A stretch of DNA of 64,000 nt, taken from NCBI GenBank assembly GCA_031286615.1, contig JAITUA010000016.1, positions 1-64,000 of the forward strand. The letters run 5' to 3'. Position numbers and translations under genes: made by a program. The notes under the pieces are model-generated. The model worked only from the letters and a program-made list of their open reading frames with translations. It had not been told where the DNA came from and ran no database searches. Positions 1-6,902 of this stretch are shown here, in pieces (the stretch's first letter is position 1; each line of letters starts with the position of its first letter). The stretch is from Chryseobacterium sp. Lineage in GTDB: Bacteria > Bacteroidota > Bacteroidia > Flavobacteriales > Weeksellaceae.

Positions 1-34
1 GTCCACAGATAGAACAAAATAAATGCGCTAGCAG
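1..34 (+). repeat. 60-bp palindromic element, copy 1 (partial)
   Basis: These bases equal positions 3225-3258 exactly, including the terminal CTAGCAG. The 5' part of the element lies outside the window. Confidence 0.8.
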
Positions 35-39
35 CGGTT

Positions 40-1161
40 TTGCTTTATTTTATAAACAGTTATATTTATCAGTACAAAGATCATTTAGGAAATGTGAGAA
101 TAGCTTTTGCAAAGGATAATGCCGGTGTAGTTCAGTCAATGGATACCAATAACTATTATCCGTTTGGGTTAAACCATATTGGAGGATCTTCTTACTCAAA
201 CTTTGGAAGTTATTACAACTATAAGTTTGGAGGAAAGGAATTGCAGGAAACTGGATGGAATGATTTTGGAGCAAGGATGTATATGAGTGACCTTGGTAGA
301 TGGGGTGTGATAGATCCGCTCGCGGAGAAAACAAGGAGATTTAATCCTTATAATTATGCCTTAGATAATCCTATTCGTTTTATTGACCCAGATGGTAGGT
401 CAGAATCTGATTGGTTTAAAAATTCTATAGGCCAAATGGAGTTTAGAGATGATATAAAAAGCCAGCAGGATTTAACAGATGCAGGAATAACAGGAAAATA
501 TGTAGGAGAAACAGCAAAAGAAGGGGATTTGAGCTATGATGCAGATGGATGGATTTATGACGATTCTGCAGCTGGTAAAGGTAAAGAAGTTGCTAATGGT
601 AGAGTTACTGATGTTGGAGAGGTTAAAATTACAAAAACCAACTGGTGGCATAGCCCCTGGGCAAGATTTCTGGTTCCTGATCGATTTGGTGTTACCACTA
701 GTACATCTGCAGGAGGTGGTTTAGAAGTTGGGGCTAGCACGGGACTTGAGGTAATTACAAGAGGAAAAGATGCTGGAATTTATTTTGATCCAGGGAATAC
801 GTTTAGTACAGGAGTTTTGGTTGGAGCTAGTGGAGAAGTAGATTATAATTTCTTTACTAGTCAATTCTCTGGGAAAGTTTCTGATATGGATTTAAACTCT
901 GTAGTTGGGACTGAAGCATATGTTAAGGCTTCCGTATTAGAAGGTATTGGTATTAACGGGGGTGTTGCTGTCAGTTTTGATCCTAAAGCTCCATTGAGTG
1001 GAAATAGATGGATTACTACCTTTGGAGGAGTTTCTGTAGGAGGAAGTGCTACAGTAATTTCTGGTGGTGCTGGTGTCACTGTATCAAATACAAGAATTGG
1101 AATTGGTTTTGATGGTAAATCCCGTGTTGCAGATTATTCAGGAGCAATGAGAGTAAAATAA
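40..1161 (+). CDS. 5'-truncated RHS core with toxin-like C-terminal tip
   Basis: RHS/YD-repeat polymorphic toxins are large surface or secreted proteins whose conserved core ends in a DPxG boundary followed by a variable effector tip. Residues 8-120 show the core: YQYKDHLGNVR near 11-20, NYYPFGL at 38-44, GARMYMSDLGRWGVIDPLAE at 77-96, and FIDPDGR ending at 120. Residues 121-373 form a Gly/Ser-rich tip with no toxin motif that I recognise. The frame opens after a TAG at 10-12 and the only candidate start is a TTG at 40, so this is the 3' part of a gene cut at the 60-bp palindromic repeat, not a complete RHS gene. It could be expressed only as a fragment, or serve as a tip donor. The first 135 bases recur at 3225-3359. 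A membrane protein gene follows after 10 nt and may encode immunity. Confidence 0.8.
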   Translation: MLYFINSYIYQYKDHLGNVRIAFAKDNAGVVQSMDTNNYYPFGLNHIGGSSYSNFGSYYNYKFGGKELQETGWNDFGARMYMSDLGRWGVIDPLAEKTRRFNPYNYALDNPIRFIDPDGRSESDWFKNSIGQMEFRDDIKSQQDLTDAGITGKYVGETAKEGDLSYDADGWIYDDSAAGKGKEVANGRVTDVGEVKITKTNWWHSPWARFLVPDRFGVTTSTSAGGGLEVGASTGLEVITRGKDAGIYFDPGNTFSTGVLVGASGEVDYNFFTSQFSGKVSDMDLNSVVGTEAYVKASVLEGIGINGGVAVSFDPKAPLSGNRWITTFGGVSVGGSATVISGGAGVTVSNTRIGIGFDGKSRVADYSGAMRVK

Positions 1162-1171
1162 ATTAATAAAT

Positions 1172-1525
1172 ATGGAATTATCTAAGCGCAATATTTTGCT
1201 TTTTTTTACACTATTATTAGTTATCATTATAGTTTTTTTTGTTAGTAAATATAATCAAACAAACAAAGCATATTCTAGTAAACTAAACGGGAAAGTTGAA
1301 TCTTTGAGGCATGTGGGACGAGGTGAAGCTTATCTACAAGTGAAATTTGAAGGAGAAAGAGAATTTAATTCATTATGTATTGTATATGTAGGTAATGAAA
1401 ATCAGGATGATCTAAAAATAAATGATTCAATTTATAAGGCGAAAAACTCTTTGAATTATCAGGTTTATCGACAAGATAGCTCTGGAAATTATATTTTTTA
1501 TAAAACATTAAAAAATGAACCATAA
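1172..1525 (+). CDS. small single-pass membrane protein, putative RHS immunity
   Basis: 117 residues: one hydrophobic segment at about 8-25, then a soluble, probably periplasmic domain. No catalytic motif is visible. It starts 10 nt after the stop of the RHS tip gene, the usual place for an immunity gene in polymorphic toxin loci. Its C-terminal pattern (INDSIYK...Y.VYRQDS, about residues 82-103) resembles VGDTIVK...F.IHKKDS in the lipoprotein at 2257-2586. The two therefore look like diverged members of one family, each placed behind an RHS tip. The immunity role is inferred from position only. A hairpin follows the stop. Confidence 0.6.
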   Translation: MELSKRNILLFFTLLLVIIIVFFVSKYNQTNKAYSSKLNGKVESLRHVGRGEAYLQVKFEGEREFNSLCIVYVGNENQDDLKINDSIYKAKNSLNYQVYRQDSSGNYIFYKTLKNEP

Positions 1526-1531
1526 CAAAAA

Positions 1532-1555
1532 ACTGCCACTCATTTGAGAGGCAGT
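1532..1555. terminator. hairpin between convergent genes
   Basis: ACTGCC and GGCAGT flank an inner CTC/GAG stem. The hairpin lies between the convergent stop codons at 1525 and 1563 and fits a shared terminator. Confidence 0.55.
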
Positions 1556-1562
1556 ATTGTAA

Positions 1563-1967
1563 CTAATTAGGACTTACATAATATCCTACTATTTTAATAG
1601 AATTGTTTTCTTTATGTAGTGTGAATTTTTCTTGGGTATTCTTGATGTCTCGGTTTACATTGTAAATTAATATATATTCATTTCTGGAATGAGTTCCTTT
1701 TATGATACTTGCCTGCTCATATATTAAAGAATCATTTTTAATATTTCCAAATTGCGAAAAAGAAGTATCAAACATTTCATTTACTTGTTCTTGTGTAGCA
1801 ATTTTGAAAAGCTCATTACCGCACAAATTAAAAATTTTTTCTCTATCATTTTCTTTTAAAAGAGAATAAAATTGTTGTGTTGTTTTTTCAGCTTCTTTTA
1901 AAGAAGATTCTTTAAAACTACAATTTATTAAAAGTAAGCTTAATAGTAATACAATATATTTTTTCAT
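1563..1967 (-). CDS. small lipoprotein, unknown function
   Basis: 134 residues with a lipoprotein signal peptide (lipobox LLINC, Cys16). After it comes a helix-rich segment (EAEKTTQQFYSLLKENDREK) and then strands, an arrangement like small SnoaL/DUF4878-type lipoproteins, though I cannot assign a family. It is convergent with the putative immunity gene upstream. A 5'-truncated paralogue lies at 2612-2869; the two share the pattern IKNDSL...KGT.S...L.Y.V.RD...TQE.F...KEN..IKI. The repeated presence of this reverse-strand gene next to RHS tips suggests that it belongs to the cassette. Its role is unknown. Confidence 0.65.
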   Translation of the reverse strand: MKKYIVLLLSLLLINCSFKESSLKEAEKTTQQFYSLLKENDREKIFNLCGNELFKIATQEQVNEMFDTSFSQFGNIKNDSLIYEQASIIKGTHSRNEYILIYNVNRDIKNTQEKFTLHKENNSIKIVGYYVSPN

Positions 1968-1968
1968 A

Positions 1969-2001
1969 GATATATTTAGGATATATTTAGGATATATTTA
2001 A
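1969..2001. repeat. 11-bp tandem repeat, three copies
   Basis: GATATATTTAG is repeated twice exactly and a third time with a final A, just upstream of the lipoprotein start at 1967 on the minus strand. Confidence 0.8.
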
Positions 2002-2033
2002 TTATTAAATTTATAACAAATTTAATAATTAAA
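1997..2033. other. perfect 16-bp AT-only hairpin
   Basis: TTTAATTATTAAATTT (1997-2012) is followed by a 5-nt loop and its exact complement (2018-2033). It sits between the minus-strand lipoprotein and the next tip remnant and marks a cassette junction. It has no GC, so a terminator role is uncertain. Confidence 0.6.
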
Positions 2034-2055
2034 AAGTATCAGATAAGTCTGGTTC

Positions 2056-2247
2056 TTGGCAGTGGTTGGTGGTGAATATAGCAAAAGTTCTTCAGATGGG
2101 AAAGAGTCTCCTTATGGGACAAAGACCAGAAGCGTCAATTTAGAATTAGGATACGGTGTAGGAAGATCTAGAACGCAGACTATAAGTATAAGTAACTGGA
2201 TAAAGGCTCATCCTCAGTATTTTAAAATTGGACATTCAAGTAATTAA
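2056..2247 (+). pseudogene. orphan C-terminal end of a secreted or RHS tip
   Basis: A 63-residue reading frame with only a TTG start (stop codon at 2044-2046), rich in Gly/Ser and ending SISNWIKAHPQYFKIGHSSN. It has no signal peptide and no core, so it is most likely the 3' remnant of a longer gene. A lipoprotein gene follows after 9 nt, repeating the tip-immunity spacing seen at 1161/1172. I infer an orphan RHS tip; the sequence itself has no diagnostic motif. Confidence 0.45.
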
Positions 2248-2256
2248 TAAATAGTT

Positions 2257-2586
2257 ATGAAATCTTTAATACTTCTCAGCTTATTTCTTTTTATACTTTC
2301 TTGTGGAAAAGTTAATTGTGTTGAATATACCAAAATGCTCTCCAAAGAAGAATGTATAATAGCGGTTGAAACTCCTCCTACATCTTCAGTTTGGTTCGAG
2401 GTGAAAGGTTATGATCCTGTTACTCAAAAATCTAAAATATGTAAAACCAATAACAGGTGGTGGAATTTATATTGGAATGAAATAGAAGTTGGAGATACAA
2501 TAGTAAAAAAGAAAGGGAAATTAACCTTTAATATTCATAAAAAAGATAGTATTATTACTCACTTTTGGAAATGTTATGAAGAATAA
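2257..2586 (+). CDS. small lipoprotein, putative immunity to orphan tip
   Basis: 109 residues: signal peptide with lipobox FILSC (Cys16), then a mature domain with several Cys and Trp residues. The C-terminal pattern VGDTIVK...HKKDS is similar to that of the membrane protein at 1172-1525. It lies 9 nt behind a tip remnant. By position it would be an immunity lipoprotein in the periplasm; there is no direct evidence. The stop codon lies inside a perfect 18-bp hairpin shared with the convergent gene. Confidence 0.6.
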   Translation: MKSLILLSLFLFILSCGKVNCVEYTKMLSKEECIIAVETPPTSSVWFEVKGYDPVTQKSKICKTNNRWWNLYWNEIEVGDTIVKKKGKLTFNIHKKDSIITHFWKCYEE

Positions 2587-2621
2587 ATAAAAGCGGAAGT
2601 ATTTTCCGCTTTTATTTATTC
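2581..2621. terminator. bidirectional terminator overlapping both stops
   Basis: A perfect 18-bp stem (2581-2598 with 2604-2621) around a 5-nt loop, with GCGGAA/TTCCGC at its centre and A/T runs on both outer sides. It contains the stop codons of both convergent genes. Confidence 0.85.
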
Positions 2622-2869
2622 TGTAAAATATCAAAATTTATCTTATATTTTTCTATCTTGATAGTATCATTTTCTTTTTGCATAATAAATGTTTCTTGAG
2701 TATGAGAGAAATCTCTATCTACTTCATAGGTTAGTAAATAATTAGATTTTGAATTTGTTCCTTTAACTACAAGTGTCTGCCATGTAGAGAGACTATCATT
2801 TTTTATTTTTCCGTTTTCATTTTCTATTTTATCAAGTACCAAATTAAACTTTTCTTTACTTGTTGTTTT
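2612..2869 (-). pseudogene. 5'-truncated paralogue of the 1563-1967 lipoprotein
   Basis: The reading frame is open from a stop at 2870-2872 and has only a TTG start. It matches the second half of the lipoprotein at 1563-1967 (GKIKNDSL...VVKGTNSKSNYLLTYEVDRD compared with GNIKNDSL...IIKGTHSRNEYILIYNVNRD). Signal peptide and lipobox are missing. The alignment can be followed back to TSKEKFN, beyond the TTG, which shows that this is a cut gene and not a short native one. The break point is at about 2870. Confidence 0.75.
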
Positions 2870-2873
2870 TTAA

Positions 2874-3167
2874 CAATCTCCTGTTAAGGCTGGTAATTAC
2901 ACAATTGGCTATGCTACAAAAATGTATTGGCCAATAATATCCTATAAACGAATTAGATTTAATTACACTGTAAATGGAAAAAAATATGAAACTACAAACA
3001 TTTATGCCAAAGATCCTGAAGTAAAAATACCTGCAAGGTATTTGGTGCAATTTTCTTTAGAAGATAATTCATTTTCTAACATTTATCCAAATATTCCTAT
3101 TCCTGATAGTATTCAAAAATCTCCTTCAGGTGGTTGGAAAACATTTCCTGAATGGGCAAAAAAATAA
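2874..3167 (+). pseudogene. 3' fragment of a small secreted-type protein gene
   Basis: An open frame right after the break at 2870 (stop at 2871-2873). The first ATG is at 2922, but the coding pattern reads through from 2874 (SPVKAGNYTIGYATK). The C-terminal part (IPARYLVQFSLEDNS...PIPDSIQKSP..GW) resembles a common family of short Bacteroidota hypothetical proteins that start with a membrane segment, which is absent here. It is therefore probably a 5'-deleted gene joined to the truncated paralogue on the other strand. Function unknown. Confidence 0.5.
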
Positions 3168-3198
3168 TTAGTAATAAGATGGAAATTATAAATTTCCC

Positions 3199-3258
3199 CT
3201 GCTGGCGCGAGCGTCTTCGCTCGTGTCCACAGATAGAACAAAATAAATGCGCTAGCAG
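3199..3258 (+). repeat. 60-bp palindromic element, copy 2
   Basis: Ends are CTGCTGG and CTAGCAG (inverted, 6 of 7). Inside is a hairpin CGAGCG-TCTT-CGCTCG. It lies directly before the second RHS core fragment. The part from 3225 onward is identical to the first bases of this window, so copy 1 is cut by the window start. Copy 3 is at 4009-4068 in the same orientation with the same length. It is REP/MITE-like in form. Confidence 0.85.
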
Positions 3259-3359
3259 CGGTTTTGCTTTATTTTATAAACAGTTATATTTATCAGTACA
3301 AAGATCATTTAGGAAATGTGAGAATAGCTTTTGCGAAGGATAATGCCGGTGTAGTCCAG
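3225..3359 (+). repeat. 135-bp direct repeat of 1-135
   Basis: Same sequence as 1-135 with two differences (111/3335 and 132/3356). It covers the end of the palindromic element, a 26-nt spacer and the RHS core up to the codons for NAGVVQ. After this the two copies diverge completely, which marks the cassette boundary. Confidence 0.9.
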
Positions 3360-3559
3360 CCCAATGCAAATGAAGGTCAATCTCATGGAGCAAAAATGAA
3401 AAAGGGAGAAGGAGTTGGCAGGATGATTAATTTTAATGCAGAAGGCTCGAAAAAAGGTGAAAAAACAGAACATAGTAATATATAAATCACCAACAACAAC
3501 TTATTTTAGATATTTTTAATAAACAGATAGGAGCAACTGCTACTGAGAAAAAAAAGTAA
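3264..3559 (+). pseudogene. RHS core stub with frameshifted orphan tip
   Basis: The frame starts at a TTG like copy 1, encodes YIYQYKDHLGNVRIAF, and then a new tip (NANEGQSHGAKMKKGEG...) that stops at 3485. A second frame, beginning exactly at the break, continues as NHQQQLILDIFNKQ and ends with a TAA at 3557-3559, only 4 nt before the next gene. The junction contains AATATATAA; loss of one TA would join the two frames. So this is probably a tip inactivated by TA slippage. The tip is not recognised. The rest of the RHS core (the DPxG part) is missing here. Confidence 0.6.
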
Positions 3560-3563
3560 ACTA

Positions 3564-3992
3564 ATGAAAAAAAAAGTATTTAGAATATCGGGAATTGTTT
3601 TACTTATTGTATTTGTTTTATTTGCTTATAAGGCAATAAGTATTTTGGTATGGGCTCATAATGCCAATAAAAATTTTTATAATCTTACTTTAAAAGCTCA
3701 ATTAGTAGATGAAAATGGTAAAGAAATAAAAACGCAAGGGAATGTGTTTCTTACTAAGTATGTCTGTTCTGATGATTATGATTTAGATCCAATAGCTGAC
3801 CAACAGATAGATATCATTACAATCAATAGAGAAGGTAAGGTAAATGATACTTTTTTACCATTGCAAGGTATAGTTGTAGATAGTATAAATGTATCCGGTT
3901 ACAAGTTGATAGATGTAAAAAAAGAAAGAGATTATTACGCAACCAAAGATTATGATACTGTCCAAATGAAATTTGTTTTAACAAAACAATAA
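3564..3992 (+). CDS. membrane-anchored small protein, putative immunity
   Basis: 142 residues: an N-terminal transmembrane anchor (about 7-27), then an extracytoplasmic domain of about 110 residues (KAQLVDENGKEI...DTVQMKFVLT) that looks like a beta-sandwich or carboxypeptidase-regulatory-like fold. No known motif. It follows the repaired end of the preceding tip by 4 nt and lies between repeat copies 2 and 3, which bracket an 810-bp unit. The immunity role is inferred from context. Confidence 0.6.
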   Translation: MKKKVFRISGIVLLIVFVLFAYKAISILVWAHNANKNFYNLTLKAQLVDENGKEIKTQGNVFLTKYVCSDDYDLDPIADQQIDIITINREGKVNDTFLPLQGIVVDSINVSGYKLIDVKKERDYYATKDYDTVQMKFVLTKQ

Positions 3993-4008
3993 AACTATTT
4001 GTATCCCC

Positions 4009-4068
4009 CTGCTGGTGCGAGCGTCCTCGCTCGTATCCACAGGTATAATAAAATCAATGTACTAGCAG
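4009..4068 (+). repeat. 60-bp palindromic element, copy 3
   Basis: Same ends (CTGCTGG/CTAGCAG), same length and same inner stem CGAGCG-TCCT-CGCTCG as copy 2. One outer pair changes from C-G to T-A on both sides, which is compensatory. The sequence after CTAGCAG is unrelated to the other copies. Confidence 0.85.
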
Positions 4069-4228
4069 ATTATAGAGCGTTTACGCAATTTATGACGAAT
4101 TTTTGCAAGGTATTATTACTAACTTTAGTGAAATAAAAGTAATTTGCTTGAAAATATAGAGTTTGTTGACAAACAATAGATTATTGAACGAATGGAGTCT
4201 GAAATAAAAAAATAATCGCGTTAAAATA
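4069..4228. other. non-coding end of the RHS island
   Basis: AT-rich, with no open frame that resembles a gene. It contains a TTGACA-like string, but no convincing promoter pair. I see nothing further in it. Confidence 0.4.
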
Positions 4229-4260
4229 AAAACAGCAGAAGATTCCTCCTGCTGTTTTTT
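4229..4260 (-). terminator. terminator of the first M28 peptidase gene
   Basis: AACAGCAG and CTGCTGTT form the stem. On the minus strand it is followed by A/T-rich sequence, and on the plus strand by TTTTTT. Confidence 0.7.
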
Positions 4261-4278
4261 ATTCTGATCTGAAGATAA

Positions 4279-5448
4279 TTATCTTTCAATCATGATATTC
4301 TTCACAAGAGTTTCTTCACCTATTTTCAAAACTCCGACATACACTCCGTTTTGAAGGCTGGAAACATTAATCTTATTTTCATTATTTACTTTTAGCATTG
4401 ATCTTCCCATAGCATTACTGAGTTCAAAACTGAAGTTTGTTTCTTTGGAATCCGGGATTTCAATGTTGAGAACATTGCTGGCAGGATTAGGGTAGATTTT
4501 TGCTGTTTCTAAAGCGTTTTTAGAAGCAGGTTTGCTTAAGGTAGTGGAAGCTGTTGCAAAATGCTGTAAAGCTCCCACAGTAGCTTTTCCAATATTATAA
4601 ACATAGGCAGGGTCCATATTGGTGAAAGTATCCTTGGAGCTGTGAGGATAACTGCTTCTGATTCTTTCAAAAAAGCCTGTAATCACTTCGCCTTTCTGTT
4701 CAAAAGGAATATAATCTGTGTCTTCAGCCGGATCTACAGCGGTTTGAAGAGGAGAGTAGAGTGCTGTACAGTTTCTAAGCTGCTGAGTTACTGCTGCAGA
4801 AGCTGCATTATTGTTGGAAAGGCCTCCCTGATCTTCATCACAGTATACCGTATTATTGTTGTTTCCTTTTACTCCGCCTACCTGATCAAGATTAAAGACC
4901 AGCTTTATATCTAATTTTCGTACACCTCCCTGATATACAACATTATTTACATAGTGGCTGCTTCCCTTTAATCCCTGTTCTTCACCGGAAAAATGGATAA
5001 ATTTGATGGAATAGTCAGTCGGTACATTTCTCAGAATCCTTGCCGCTTCAAGAATAATAGAAGTTCCGCTTCCATTATCATTCACTCCAGGGCCATAAAT
5101 GGTGTCGAAATGCCCGCAGATAATAACATATTTGTTGGGATAAAGTGTTCCTGTTTTCGTTATGATTAGGTTTTTAGAACTGGTACTTCCAAAAGTAAAC
5201 GGACTTTCTACAATCTGGCTGGACGTATAACCATAAGAAAGATACTTGTTTTTGATCCAGTTCAATGTATTGGTGTTAGCCACCGAACCCGTAGTTTTTA
5301 CTCCTAAATTACTGAATTCCTGAAGATTTGTGGTAATGTTGGCCTGGGTAACCATATCCGCTCTGTCTTTATAAGCCTGGATAAAACTTTGAGCCCCGAT
5401 ACTCTGCATAATAAATGCTGAGCACAAAAGTGTTGTGATTTTTTTCAT
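4279..5448 (-). CDS. secreted M28 zinc aminopeptidase, T9SS sorted (copy 1)
   Basis: 389 residues: signal peptide (1-19, ending GAQ), M28 catalytic domain (about 30-300) and a C-terminal T9SS type A sorting domain starting near KIYPNPASN (317). The expected zinc ligands and catalytic residues are visible: His113 (CGHFD), Asp124 (GVNDNGSG), Glu156/Glu157 (SGEEQG), Asp188 (NLDQVGG) and His269 (YPHSSKD). M28 enzymes release N-terminal amino acids from peptides using two zinc ions. Here it would act outside the cell or on its surface after T9SS export. It is the first of three tandem paralogues on this strand, with high similarity throughout, so a nutritional protease array is likely. Confidence 0.92.
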   Translation of the reverse strand: MKKITTLLCSAFIMQSIGAQSFIQAYKDRADMVTQANITTNLQEFSNLGVKTTGSVANTNTLNWIKNKYLSYGYTSSQIVESPFTFGSTSSKNLIITKTGTLYPNKYVIICGHFDTIYGPGVNDNGSGTSIILEAARILRNVPTDYSIKFIHFSGEEQGLKGSSHYVNNVVYQGGVRKLDIKLVFNLDQVGGVKGNNNNTVYCDEDQGGLSNNNAASAAVTQQLRNCTALYSPLQTAVDPAEDTDYIPFEQKGEVITGFFERIRSSYPHSSKDTFTNMDPAYVYNIGKATVGALQHFATASTTLSKPASKNALETAKIYPNPASNVLNIEIPDSKETNFSFELSNAMGRSMLKVNNENKINVSSLQNGVYVGVLKIGEETLVKNIMIER

Positions 5449-5611
5449 ATAAATAATATTATTTTGGTAATACTAATGTAGTGAATAAATCACAATGAAG
5501 TGTTTAATGTTTTAAAATAAAATGAAATTTTTATTATGTTATCAATAGATTTCGCATTGAAAAGTATGAGTGTGTTGCAAATGCTTTAATCTGTGTGATT
5601 TCTGAAAAGTA

Positions 5612-5639
5612 AAAACCTTTAAATAGCTTCAAAGGTTTT
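5612..5639 (-). terminator. terminator of the second M28 peptidase gene
   Basis: AAAACCTTT and AAAGGTTTT form a 9-bp stem just downstream of the stop at 5665 on the minus strand. Confidence 0.6.
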
Positions 5640-5664
5640 ATAATTTAATGATATGTAATGTGAA

Positions 5665-6840
5665 TTATCTTTCAATCATCACTTTTCTTACTACAGTCTG
5701 ATCTCCGGCTTTTAATATTCCAAGATAAGCGCCATTTTCCAATCCCGAAGCATTGATTTTTGTTTCATTGGTTCTCTTGAAAATAGATCTTCCCTGGAAA
5801 TCGGTCACTTCAAAAGTGAAATTCTTAATTCCGGAATCAGGAAGTTCAATATTAATGATATCCTTTACCGGATTTGGATAAATTTTTACAGTTTCCAATG
5901 TATTTTTTACCACAGCTTCATGCGTTCCCAATGTACCTGTAGCAACAGCAAAATGCTGAAGTGCCCCCACAGATGCTTTTCCTATATTGTAAATGTACAC
6001 TGGATCCGTATTGGCAAAAGTATCATTAACCGTATGTGGGTATGTACTTCTGATTCTTTCAAAAAATCCTGTAATCACTTCACCTTTTTCCTCAAAAGGC
6101 ATATAATCTGTATCTTCAGCCGGATCTACAGCAGTCAGAAGAGGAGAATAAAGCGCTGTGCAGTTTCTTAATTCCTGAGTCACAACAGCAGAAGCGGCAT
6201 TATTGGAGGTAAGCCCTCCGAGATCCTGATCACAATAAACTGTATTGTTGTTATTTCCCATCACACCGCCCACCTGATCCAGGTTAAAGACGAGTTTGAT
6301 ATCCAAAACACGGTTACTCCCCTGATATGCTATCGTATTGGCATAATGAGTGCTTCCCAGAAGTCCTTGCTCTTCTCCGGAAAAATGTATGAATTTTATA
6401 GAATATTCCGTTGGTACATCTTTCAGGATTCTGGCTGCTTCAAGAATAATAGAAGTTCCGCTTCCGTTATCATTGACTCCCGAGCCGGTAATACTGTCGA
6501 AATGCCCGCAGATAATAACAAATTTATTAGGATACACAGTTCCTGTTTTCGTAATCACCAGGTTTTTAGAATTATAACTTCCTGCGGTAAAAGGATCTTC
6601 TGCCATCTGGCTGGCAGTATACCCATAGGAAATATATTTGGTTTTAAGCCATTCAAGAGCGTTATTGTTTGCTGCTGTGCCCGTTTTTTTTACTCCTAAA
6701 TTGGCAAACTCCTGAAGGTAAGTGGTAATATTAGTCTGGGTTACCATATTCGCCCTGTCCTGATAAGCCTGAATGAAATTTTGAGCTCCAAGACTTTGCA
6801 TGGCGATGGAAGCCAGTAAAAAAGTAGCGATTTTCTTCAT
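5665..6840 (-). CDS. secreted M28 zinc aminopeptidase, T9SS sorted (copy 2)
   Basis: 391 residues when started at the ATG ending at 6840, which gives a clean signal peptide (MKKIATFLLASIAMQSLGAQ); a longer frame with 13 more residues would spoil it. The domain order is as in copy 1: M28 domain with CGHFD, GVNDNGSG, SGEEQG, NLDQVGG and YPHTVND, then a T9SS tail (KIYPNPVKD...VMIER). Copy 2 is closer to copy 1 than copy 3 is, for example in the shared AVDPAEDTDY substrate-side loop. This suggests that copies 1 and 2 are the most recent duplication. It has its own terminator and probably its own promoter. Confidence 0.92.
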   Translation of the reverse strand: MKKIATFLLASIAMQSLGAQNFIQAYQDRANMVTQTNITTYLQEFANLGVKKTGTAANNNALEWLKTKYISYGYTASQMAEDPFTAGSYNSKNLVITKTGTVYPNKFVIICGHFDSITGSGVNDNGSGTSIILEAARILKDVPTEYSIKFIHFSGEEQGLLGSTHYANTIAYQGSNRVLDIKLVFNLDQVGGVMGNNNNTVYCDQDLGGLTSNNAASAVVTQELRNCTALYSPLLTAVDPAEDTDYMPFEEKGEVITGFFERIRSTYPHTVNDTFANTDPVYIYNIGKASVGALQHFAVATGTLGTHEAVVKNTLETVKIYPNPVKDIINIELPDSGIKNFTFEVTDFQGRSIFKRTNETKINASGLENGAYLGILKAGDQTVVRKVMIER

Positions 6841-6902
6841 TTTATGATTGTAATAATGAAGTACAGATAAATCTAACATTCATCTGTATCTTAAGTCTGA
6901 CA

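Noticed and set aside
1969-2001. Possible CRISPR-like repeats
   Set aside because: Only three adjacent 11-bp units without spacers, and no cas genes in the window.
4150-4200. TTGACA-like sigma-70 promoter string after the RHS island
   Set aside because: Bacteroidota promoters use TAnnTTTG/TTTG boxes, there is no good -10 partner, and no gene follows on that strand.
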